From Streptomyces sp. FIT100 (GTDB taxonomy: Bacteria > Actinomycetota > Actinomycetes > Streptomycetales > Streptomycetaceae): a stretch of 64,000 bases of DNA. Under the pieces are notes generated by a model. The model saw only the letters and a list, made by a program, of their open reading frames with translations. It searched no databases and had not been told where the DNA came from. The position numbers and the translations under genes are program-made. This document shows, piece by piece, positions 43,125 to 50,337 of this stretch (the stretch's first letter is position 1; each line of letters begins with the position of its first letter). The DNA lies in contig NZ_CP075715.1 in assembly GCF_024584805.1 (NCBI RefSeq), positions 5,138,526 to 5,202,525 of the forward strand, written 5' to 3'.

Positions 43125-44293
43125 GGCGACCTCGTTCGCCCGGACTGATCCGGTGCCGAGGCCGGTGCCGAGGCCGAGGCCAGGCCAGACTTCAGGCCCG
43201 CCCCGCACAGGGGCAGTACGGTGCTGCGGCCGTCGAGGCCGTGGGCTTCGACCGCCGCCCAGCACGCAACGCCCGTGGACTCGACGTAGAGTCCTCGGGC
43301 GGCGAGGTCCCGCTGGGCGGCGCGGAACTGGTTCTCCGTCACCGTCAGGAAGGTGCCGCCGGTCGCGCGGACCGCAGTGAGGATCTGGCGGGCACGGGGC
43401 GGGTGGGGGATGGCGATGCCCTCGGCGAGTGTGCGGGCGGTGAAGTCCGGCCGGCCGGCTCCGTCGGCGAGCACGTCGTCCGCGCCCGCACGGAACGCGA
43501 AGGCGAGCGGTGCGACGGCCGCGGCCTGGACCGCGATCAGGGCGGGGCGAGTGCCGATCAGGCCGTGTCCGTACAGCTCGTCGATCGCGAGCGCCGCGCC
43601 GAGCAACAGCGTTCCGTTGCCGACGGGGACGACAAGCGTCTCGGGCAGCCGGCCGCCGAGGTCCTCCCAGATCTCGTACACATAGGTCTTCGTGCCGTGC
43701 AGGAAGTACGGGTTGAAGACGTGTGAGGCGTAGAACACCCCGTCCTCGTCGGCGGCCGCGCGCGCGGCCCGCGCCGTGGCCTCGCGGTCCCCGGGCACGA
43801 TCTCCAGGTGCGCGCCGTGTGCACCGATCTGCTCCACCTTCTTCGGGGACGTGCCGGCGGGAACGTATACCGTGCAGTCGAGACCGGCGCGTGCGCAGTA
43901 CGCCGCGATCGACGTGCCCGCGTTGCCGCTGCTGTCGGCGATCACCCGCCGGGGCTTCAATTGCCGTGCCAGCTCGGCGAGCAGCACCGAGCCACGGTCC
44001 TTGAAGGACAGCGTCGGCATCAGGAAGTCGAGTTTGGCCGTGACCGTGTCGGTGAGCGGGACGAGCGGCGTGCGGCCTTCGCCGAGTGAGACCGAACCAC
44101 AGGCCCCCGCGGCGGGCAGCGGCAGGGCCTCCTCGTAGCGCCACAGCGAATTGACGCGTCCGGAAAGGGAGTTGCCCGCCACCGCGGACGCGGCGAAGTT
44201 CAGATCCCAAGGGCCGTGGCACTCGGGGCAGTGCCAGGTGAGCGACTCGACAGGGGAACGTACGCCGCACATTGGACAGTGGTATTCGGTCAT
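43118..44293 (-). CDS. Threonine synthase-like PLP enzyme with N-terminal zinc ribbon
   Basis: 391 residues from ATG 44293. Zinc ribbon cysteines 6, 9, 22 and 25 (CPMCG, CPECHG), then fold-type II PLP enzyme with Lys98 in LSFKDRGS, phosphate-binding SSGNAGTSIAAY, and VVPVGNGTLLLG. This resembles archaeal/cysteate-synthase-like threonine synthases more than the main ThrC. The reaction (threonine, or a related beta/gamma replacement) is not certain. CATCCT seven bases before the ATG suggests a leaderless start. A low-complexity Ala/Ser/Pro tail ends the protein. Confidence 0.82.
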   Translation of the reverse strand: MTEYHCPMCGVRSPVESLTWHCPECHGPWDLNFAASAVAGNSLSGRVNSLWRYEEALPLPAAGACGSVSLGEGRTPLVPLTDTVTAKLDFLMPTLSFKDRGSVLLAELARQLKPRRVIADSSGNAGTSIAAYCARAGLDCTVYVPAGTSPKKVEQIGAHGAHLEIVPGDREATARAARAAADEDGVFYASHVFNPYFLHGTKTYVYEIWEDLGGRLPETLVVPVGNGTLLLGAALAIDELYGHGLIGTRPALIAVQAAAVAPLAFAFRAGADDVLADGAGRPDFTARTLAEGIAIPHPPRARQILTAVRATGGTFLTVTENQFRAAQRDLAARGLYVESTGVACWAAVEAHGLDGRSTVLPLCGAGLKSGLASASAPASAPDQSGRTRSPQ

Positions 44294-44492
44294 GTGATCC
44301 AGGATGGCAGTTGTGTGGCGCACGTGTTACGCGGCCGCCGAAGCTCTTGTGGGATTCCTATGGATCCGTCAATCTTTCGGACGGCAGCGGCATGGAAACC
44401 TCACGGACGCCCGGGCGACTTCCGGGGTTCGTTGTCATGCCCCTGCCGAAATCCCCCACAGCAGCGCACCACCGATGAGGAGGATCCCTCAC

Positions 44493-46073
44493 ATGTTCGT
44501 GATGCGTAACTCGCGGCGAAGACTGTCCGCGGCCAGCGCCATAGCCGTCGCCGCACTCGCCTTCGGCGCCGCGTCCGCCCTTCCCGCCACGGCCAGTGCC
44601 GCCGAGGCCGCTCCGGAAGGCGTCATCGAGAACGCGGGCGCACCCGGCGCCATCGCCGGCAGCTACATCGTCACCCTCGACGAGTCCGCCGCCGACGCCG
44701 GCTCCAAGGCGGGCAAGGCGCTCGCCGCAGAATACGGAGCGAAGATCAAGAAGACGTACAACGCCGCCCTCAACGGCTACGCCGTGGAGCTCTCCGAGGC
44801 GCAGGCCAAGAAGTTCGCCGCGGACCCGGCCGTCGAGTCCGTCGTGCAGAACCGTGTCTTCACGATCTCCGGCACCCAGCCGAACCCGCCGTCCTGGGGC
44901 CTGGACCGCATCGACCAGAAGGCGCTCCCGCTCAACCAGAGCTACACCTACCCCGATTCCGCGGGTGAGGGCGTCACTGCGTACATCATCGACACCGGTG
45001 TGCGGATCACCCACGGTGACTTCGGCGGCCGGGCCTCGTACGGCTACGACGCCATCGACAACGACAACACGGCGCAGGACGGCAACGGCCACGGCACGCA
45101 CGTCGCCGCCACCGTCGCGGGATCCTCCTACGGTGTCGCCAAGAAGGCCAGGGTCGTCGGCGTCCGCGTGCTCAACAACGCCGGCTCCGGAACCACCGCG
45201 CAGGTCGTCGCGGGCATCGACTGGGTGACGCAGAACGCCGTCAAGCCGGCCGTCGCCAACATGAGCCTCGGCGGAGGTATCGACACCGCCCTCGACACCG
45301 CCGTGCGCAACTCCATAGCCTCCGGCGTCACCTACGCCATCGCCGCCGGCAACGACAGCTCCAACGCGTCCAACACCTCGCCCGCCCGCGTCACCGAGGC
45401 GATCACCGTCGGCTCGACCACGAACACGGACGCGCGCTCCAGCTTCTCCAACTACGGCAGCGTCCTGGACATCTTCGCCCCCGGCTCCTCCATCACCTCC
45501 GCCTGGAACACCAGCGACAGCGCCACGAACACCATCTCCGGTACGTCGATGGCGACCCCGCACGTCGCCGGCGCGGCCGCGCTCTACCTCGCCGACAACC
45601 GCACCGCCACCCCCGCGCAGGTCTCCACCGCCCTGACCTCGGCCGCCACCACCGGCGTCGTGGGCAACCCGGGCTCCGGCTCCCCGAACCGCCTGCTCTA
45701 CGTCGGCGGCGGCTCGACCACTCCGCCCGGCCCGCGGTTCGAGAACACCGCGGACTACGCGATCAACGACAACTCCACCGTCGAGTCCCCCGTCACCGTC
45801 AGCGGCGTCTCAGGCAACGCCCCGGCGGCCCTTCAGGTGCCGGTCAGCATCGTGCACACCTATATCGGTGACCTCCAGGTCCAGCTCATCGCCCCCGACG
45901 GCACCGCCTACACCCTGAAGGGCTACGGCACCGGCGGCAGCTCCGACAACATCAACACCACGTACACGGTCAACGCCTCGTCCGAGGCCGCGAACGGCAC
46001 GTGGAAGCTGCGGGTCAGTGACAACGCGAACTACGACGTCGGGAGGATCGACTCCTGGGCGCTTCAGTTCTGA
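44493..46073 (+). CDS. Secreted subtilisin-like serine protease (S8) with P-domain
   Basis: 526 residues from ATG 44493, with GAGGAGGA upstream. Signal peptide to about residue 38, inhibitor I9 propeptide (GSYIVTLDES to about 125), catalytic triad Asp167 (AYIIDTGV), His200 (DGNGHGTHVA) and Ser352 (SGTSMATPHVAG), oxyanion Asn287 (AAGND). Residues about 410-526 are a proprotein-convertase P-domain (VSIVHTYIGDLQVQLIAPDG, SSEAANGTWKLRVSD). Proteinase-K-like extracellular protease that matures by autocleavage. Confidence 0.95.
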   Translation: MFVMRNSRRRLSAASAIAVAALAFGAASALPATASAAEAAPEGVIENAGAPGAIAGSYIVTLDESAADAGSKAGKALAAEYGAKIKKTYNAALNGYAVELSEAQAKKFAADPAVESVVQNRVFTISGTQPNPPSWGLDRIDQKALPLNQSYTYPDSAGEGVTAYIIDTGVRITHGDFGGRASYGYDAIDNDNTAQDGNGHGTHVAATVAGSSYGVAKKARVVGVRVLNNAGSGTTAQVVAGIDWVTQNAVKPAVANMSLGGGIDTALDTAVRNSIASGVTYAIAAGNDSSNASNTSPARVTEAITVGSTTNTDARSSFSNYGSVLDIFAPGSSITSAWNTSDSATNTISGTSMATPHVAGAAALYLADNRTATPAQVSTALTSAATTGVVGNPGSGSPNRLLYVGGGSTTPPGPRFENTADYAINDNSTVESPVTVSGVSGNAPAALQVPVSIVHTYIGDLQVQLIAPDGTAYTLKGYGTGGSSDNINTTYTVNASSEAANGTWKLRVSDNANYDVGRIDSWALQF

Positions 46074-46110
46074 CCCACTGAACCCAGCGCTGAACGAACG
46101 GCGCTGAACG

Positions 46111-46141
46111 AAGGGGCGGTCGCGGGGAGCGGCCGCCCCTT
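46111..46141 (+). terminator. Terminator after the subtilase gene
   Basis: AAGGGGCGGTCG (46111-46122) pairs with CGGCCGCCCCTT (46130-46141), one G-U pair, followed by CCTCG. Confidence 0.75.
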
Positions 46142-46349
46142 CCTCGCGTAGTCCGGCGTCGGACAGGCGAGCGGGGCAGGCCGCCCGCCGCCGAGAAGTC
46201 GGTGTCGCGCCCATCTCGTCGCAGAACGCCGTCCACCGTGCGGTGAGCCGGTTCACCGCACGGACAGAACTCGCTGTCGGTCGCATGGCACCCCCCGTAT
46301 GATCCGCTGAACCCACGCACATGTTCGCATGATCTTCACAAGGAGTGCC

Positions 46350-47576
46350 GTGCCTGTGGACAACTCACGGCAGGGGTGGACGCCGCCGGACGCGTCCGGT
46401 CAGGAGCGGCCGCAGCCTTCCCCCGGGCACCCGCAGCCGTACCCCGGGCAGCAGTCCGGCCCGTACCCGCCGTACCCGCCCTACCACCCGTACGGGATGC
46501 CCCAGCCGCCGTACGGGATGCCGCCCCGGCCGGCCACCAACGGCTTCGCGATCGGCGCTCTCGTCGCCGGCATCGTGTGCTGTCTGCCACCGCTCGGTCT
46601 CGTGCTCGGGCTGATCGCCCTCGTGCAGATCAGGAAGAAGGGCGAGGAGGGGCGGGGGCTCGCGATCGCGGGCGCGGTGCTCTCCGTCATCAGCACGATG
46701 CTCGTGACGGTCGCGCTCGCCACGGGCGGGGTCGGGGCCGCCTGGGACGGCTTCCGCGAGGCCGCGGAGCGCAACGCCCAAGAGGGCTCCGCGTTCGATC
46801 TGCGGACCGGCCAGTGCTTCAACTCACCCGACGGACTGCCGGAGGAAGAGGAGACCGCGTTCGTCGACGTCGTATCGTGCACGGCGCCGCATGACGCCGA
46901 GGTATCGGGCACGTACACGCTCCACGAGTTCGACAGCTGGCCGGGCGAGTCGGCCATCGACTCCCTCGCGACCGAGAAGTGCGACGAGGTCAACAACGCC
47001 TACACGCTGGACTGGTGGGCCGTCCCGGACAACGCGGAGACGGGCTACTACATGCCGACCCGGGACAGTTGGCGGTTCGGCGACCGGACCGTCACCTGCA
47101 CGTTCGGGGCCATCGAGGGCAAGCTGACGGCGTCCGTGCGCAGCGACAGCACCACTCTGGCCCCCGAGCAGCTCGCCTACCTGGAGACGGAGGCGGCGGT
47201 CGAGGAAGTGGTCTTCGAGGAGTCCGCGGACGAGTTCGGCGACGATCCGCAAGCCGCCCGCGCGTGGGCACGGCAGGTGTCGAAGGAACTGGCCGCGCAG
47301 GCGCGGGCGCTGCGCGAGGAGCCCTGGCCGGACAAGACCGCGGGTGCGGCCGCCGTGCGCCGTGCGATGGAGTTCGACACGGCCGGTGGCCACTGGGCGC
47401 GTGCCGCCGGGGCCAGGGACGAGAGCACCTTCTGGGAGCACCGCTACGCCGCCGAGGGGTCGCTTTTGCTGACGACCGAGATCGCCGTCCGGTCCGCTCT
47501 CGGTCTCCCCTCCGAGCCGCCCGACTGGCTGGTCGAGGAGGACGAGGCCGCCGACCCGGAGTGGGAGGAGTTGTGA
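46350..47576 (+). CDS. DUF4190/septum-formation-type membrane protein
   Basis: 408 residues from GTG 46350 after AGGAG; GTG 46356 is equally possible. Pro/Tyr/Gln-rich cytoplasmic start (PYPPYPPYHPYGMPQPPYGM), two membrane helices of a DUF4190 module (ATNGFAIGALVAGIVCCLPP and GLAIAGAVLSVISTMLVTVA), then an extracytoplasmic domain with FDLRTGQCFNSP, VSCTAPHDAEVSG and TVTCTFG, the cysteine-containing pattern of actinobacterial 'septum formation' domains. A helical acidic C-terminus follows. Role in the envelope is inferred, not demonstrated. The stop codon sits in a short direct repeat. Confidence 0.78.
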   Translation: MPVDNSRQGWTPPDASGQERPQPSPGHPQPYPGQQSGPYPPYPPYHPYGMPQPPYGMPPRPATNGFAIGALVAGIVCCLPPLGLVLGLIALVQIRKKGEEGRGLAIAGAVLSVISTMLVTVALATGGVGAAWDGFREAAERNAQEGSAFDLRTGQCFNSPDGLPEEEETAFVDVVSCTAPHDAEVSGTYTLHEFDSWPGESAIDSLATEKCDEVNNAYTLDWWAVPDNAETGYYMPTRDSWRFGDRTVTCTFGAIEGKLTASVRSDSTTLAPEQLAYLETEAAVEEVVFEESADEFGDDPQAARAWARQVSKELAAQARALREEPWPDKTAGAAAVRRAMEFDTAGGHWARAAGARDESTFWEHRYAAEGSLLLTTEIAVRSALGLPSEPPDWLVEEDEAADPEWEEL

Positions 47577-47603
47577 GGTGAGGGTCAGGAGTTGTGAGGT
47601 GAG
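47566..47603 (+). repeat. 17-bp direct repeat across the DUF4190 gene stop
   Basis: AGGAGTTGTGAGGTGAG at 47566-47582 (includes the stop) and again at 47587-47603; offset 21 bases, identical. GAGGTGACGTGAGGGCCAGG continues as a decayed copy. Confidence 0.85.
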
Positions 47604-47641
47604 GTGACGTGAGGGCCAGGTGAGGTGGGGTGCGGGAACGA

Positions 47642-47666
47642 GGCCCCGGCCGGGTCGGCCGGGGCC
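47642..47666. terminator. Hairpin between DUF4190 and chitinase genes
   Basis: GGCCCCGGCC (47642-47651) pairs with 47657-47666, loop GGGTC, between convergent genes. Confidence 0.7.
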
Positions 47667-47683
47667 CCATAGGGCCGTGCGGC

Positions 47684-49036
47684 TCAGTGCCTCGGCTTCA
47701 GGCCCTTGTCGATCGCCGTGATCAGCTCTCCGTCCGGTGTGTCCCCGTCCAGGGACCAGACCATCGCGCCCCCGAGCCCGCGGTCGCGGATGTACGCGGT
47801 CTTGGTGCGCAGCACCTGTGGGTCGTCGTACGTCCACAGCGTGGTGCCGTCGAACAGCCAGGCGTGACCGCCCCGCCGGTCGCGGTGGAGCGTGTACGTG
47901 CCCGTGTCGGCGAGCTTCTTCAGGGCCTTGTAGTCCTCGTATCCCGCGGCCCAGGTGGCGGGCGCGGGTCCGGTTGCCGGCTGCCCGAGACCGTCGCCTC
48001 CGCCGCTGACGCCGGTCCACCCCTGGCCGTAGAACGGCATGCCCATCACCAGCTTGCGGGCCGGTGCGCCGCGGCGCAGCCAGTCGCCCACGGTCTGGTC
48101 GACGCTGAAGTCGCCGCGGGCGAAGAGAGCGGACTGCTGCGCCGTCGTCTTCTCGCCGGAGACGTGGAAGTCGTACCCCTGGAGGGTCACGAAGTCCAGG
48201 TCCCGCATGATCTTCGGGACCTCGAAACCGGCGTCGATCTTCGCCGGGGCGGTCGGGACGAACGCCGTGAGTTCGTAGTGCTTGTGCTTCTTCAGGGTGC
48301 GTTCGTACGCGTCGAGCTGGGTGCGGAACTCCCGTACCAGGGCGGTGAAGTTCTGCTTGTCCTCGGGGCGGAACACGGTGTCGGCGTCGCCCGCCGAACC
48401 GGGCCACTCCCAGTCGAGGTCGATGCCGTCGAAGACGCCGGCCGCCGCGCCGGCACCGCCGCGGGCGCCGTCGACGGGGAGATTGCCCTTGAGGTAGAGG
48501 TCGATGCAGGAAGAGACGAATGCCTTGCGGGAGGCGGGAGTTCTGGCCGCGTCGGAGAAGTTGGTGGACCAGCTCCATCCGCCGAGGGAGATGAGCACCT
48601 TGAGGCCGGGGTGCTTGGCCTTGAGCTCGCGCAGCTGGTTGAAGTTGCCCGCGAGCGGCTGCTCCGCCGTGTCGGCGACGCCGTCGACCGAGCCGGCGGC
48701 GTCCAGCGGACGGACGTAGTCCGCCCAGGCGTCGGCCTCGCCGGGGACATTGCCGGTGAAGCACTTGCCGTCCGGACTGACGTTTCCGAAGGCGTAGTTG
48801 ATGTGGGTGAGCTTGGCGGCGGTGCCGCTGGCGTCCAGATCCTTGACCTGGAAGTTGCGTCCGTAGACGCCCCATTGGGTGAAGTAGCCGACGCGCTTGT
48901 ACGCGTGGTGCCCGTACGCCTGGTGGTGGCCGCCGCCGTCCGCCGTGGCGGCAGGCGCGAGGGCGGCGGGGAGCGCGGCGAGGAGCGAGAACGAGGCGGC
49001 GGCGATGGTCAGCCGGGCAAGGGTTCTTCGGCGCAT
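47684..49036 (-). CDS. Secreted chitinase, glycoside hydrolase family 18
   Basis: 450 residues from ATG 49036, chosen because AGGA is nine bases upstream; the ATG three codons earlier abuts that site. Signal peptide (LARLTIAAASFSLLAALPAA). The catalytic motif is FDGIDLDWEWPG with the proton donor Glu; SLGGWSWSTNFSDA and MPFYGQGWTGV, and MVWSLDGDT at the end, are family hallmarks. No separate chitin-binding domain is seen. It degrades chitin outside the cell. A DasR-type operator in its promoter links it to N-acetylglucosamine control. Confidence 0.95.
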   Translation of the reverse strand: MRRRTLARLTIAAASFSLLAALPAALAPAATADGGGHHQAYGHHAYKRVGYFTQWGVYGRNFQVKDLDASGTAAKLTHINYAFGNVSPDGKCFTGNVPGEADAWADYVRPLDAAGSVDGVADTAEQPLAGNFNQLRELKAKHPGLKVLISLGGWSWSTNFSDAARTPASRKAFVSSCIDLYLKGNLPVDGARGGAGAAAGVFDGIDLDWEWPGSAGDADTVFRPEDKQNFTALVREFRTQLDAYERTLKKHKHYELTAFVPTAPAKIDAGFEVPKIMRDLDFVTLQGYDFHVSGEKTTAQQSALFARGDFSVDQTVGDWLRRGAPARKLVMGMPFYGQGWTGVSGGGDGLGQPATGPAPATWAAGYEDYKALKKLADTGTYTLHRDRRGGHAWLFDGTTLWTYDDPQVLRTKTAYIRDRGLGGAMVWSLDGDTPDGELITAIDKGLKPRH

Positions 49037-49097
49037 ATGGCTCATTCCTGTGCGTTGTTCGCTGTCCGGAGCTTGCTGCCGTGCGCGGTACGAACCA

Positions 49098-49127
49098 GAA
49101 GCTATTGGTCTGGACCATTGCGGTCAA
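49098..49127 (-). promoter_or_regulatory. Chitinase promoter with DasR-responsive element
   Basis: On the minus strand: -35 TTGACC (49127-49122), 17-base spacer, -10 TAGCTT (49104-49099). The spacer holds ATTGGTCTGGACCATT (49104-49119), matching the dre consensus at 13 of 16 positions. Confidence 0.82.
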
Positions 49128-49232
49128 GGATTCGATGCACGCTCGTCCGAAGGTCGCCCCTATACCTGCGGTAAGACCCTGCGTAAAGAGCGGTCATCAC
49201 TTCGGGTGAAACCCTGGCCCACGCTTGCGGAG

Positions 49233-49249
49233 GGCAACCGACGGTTGCC
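49233..49249 (+). promoter_or_regulatory. Inverted repeat before the gntR gene
   Basis: GGCAACC-GAC-GGTTGCC, 7-bp arms, 38 bases upstream of the GTG; a likely operator for the GntR protein or part of its promoter. Confidence 0.45.
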
Positions 49250-49286
49250 AGTCTGTAGCTGTCTGTCAACCTGTTGGGAGTGGCCA

Positions 49287-50039
49287 GTGACCTTCGGTGA
49301 GCAGCCCGCCTATCTGCGTGTCGCGAGCGACCTCCGCCGGAAAATCGTCAGCGGGTCGCTGCCCCCGCACACCCGCCTCCCCTCGCAGGCCCGCATTCGC
49401 GAGGAGTACGGGGTCTCGGACACCGTCGCGCTGGAGGCGCGCAAGGTGCTGATGGCAGAGGGGCTGGTCGAGGGCCGCTCGGGCTCCGGCACCTATGTGC
49501 GCGAGCGGCCGGTGCCGCGCCGGATCGCCCGGTCCGGCTACCGGACGGCGACCGGGGCCAGCCCGTTCCGGCAGGAGCAGGCGGCGGAGGGCACGCGCGG
49601 CACCTGGGAGTCCAGCAGCGAGCAGGTGGACGCGAGCGCCGTCATCGCCGCGCGGCTCGGGATCTCCGCGGGGGAGCGGGTGATGCGCACGCGGTACGTC
49701 TTCCGGGACGCCGGCGAGGCGATGATGCTCTCGACCTCCTGGGAGCCGCTCGCGATCACCGGCCGCACACCCGTGATGCTGCCCGAGGAGGGCCCGCTCG
49801 GCGGCTGCGGCGTGGTCGAGCGGATGGGGGCGATCGACGTCGTCGTGGACAACGTGGCCGAAGAGGTCGGCGCGCGGCCGGGGCTGGCGGAGGAGCTCCT
49901 GGCGCTGGGCGGCGTCCCGGGTCATGTGGTCATGGTGATCCAGCGGACGTACTACGCGTCGGGGCGCGCGGTGGAGACCGCGGACGTGGTGGTCCCGGCC
50001 GATCGCTACCGGATCGCGTACCACCTGCCGGTGCGGTGA
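49287..50039 (+). CDS. GntR family regulator with UTRA domain
   Basis: 250 residues from GTG 49287, six bases after TGGGAG. N-terminal winged helix (YLRVASDLRRKIVSGSLPPH, VSDTVALEARKVLMAEGLVE) and a C-terminal UTRA effector domain (about 95-245), so HutC subfamily. Ligand unknown; UTRA proteins often bind sugar phosphates or amino-acid breakdown products. It lies divergent to the chitinase gene, but whether it controls it is open; the dre operator there points to DasR, and this protein may be an unrelated HutC member. Tandem 18-bp repeats start at its stop. Confidence 0.9.
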   Translation: MTFGEQPAYLRVASDLRRKIVSGSLPPHTRLPSQARIREEYGVSDTVALEARKVLMAEGLVEGRSGSGTYVRERPVPRRIARSGYRTATGASPFRQEQAAEGTRGTWESSSEQVDASAVIAARLGISAGERVMRTRYVFRDAGEAMMLSTSWEPLAITGRTPVMLPEEGPLGGCGVVERMGAIDVVVDNVAEEVGARPGLAEELLALGGVPGHVVMVIQRTYYASGRAVETADVVVPADRYRIAYHLPVR

Positions 50040-50131
50040 CCGAGGCGGGCACGGTGACCGGGGCGGCCACGGTGGCCACAGTGACCGAGGCGGCCACAGT
50101 GACCAGGGCGGCCACAGTGACCGAGGTGGCC
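50036..50131 (+). repeat. 18-bp tandem repeats from the gntR stop codon
   Basis: Units of GTGACCGAGGCGGCCACA type start at 50036 (containing the stop), 50054, 50081, 50099 and 50117, with a half unit at 50072. The repeat is followed by a 200-base promoter region of the permease gene. Confidence 0.9.
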
Positions 50132-50337
50132 GATGCGCCCCCTGCGTATGCCTCTGCACATCCCCTCCGGCGAGGTCACCGCTGGCCGAACACGCCTGTC
50201 CGCCCGGTGTGATGACGAGTTAACGCTGATCCCGGTCGCTTAACGCCCGGGCAATCACGGGCTGCGCCGAGTTGTCATGACCGGCTCCTACTTTGCTCGT
50301 TCGTACCCGCAATCCGGTCGGACGACAGGAAACCCTC

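Noticed and set aside
50036..50131. CRISPR-like short repeats after gntR
   Set aside because: Directly abutting 18-bp units without spacers; a tandem repeat.
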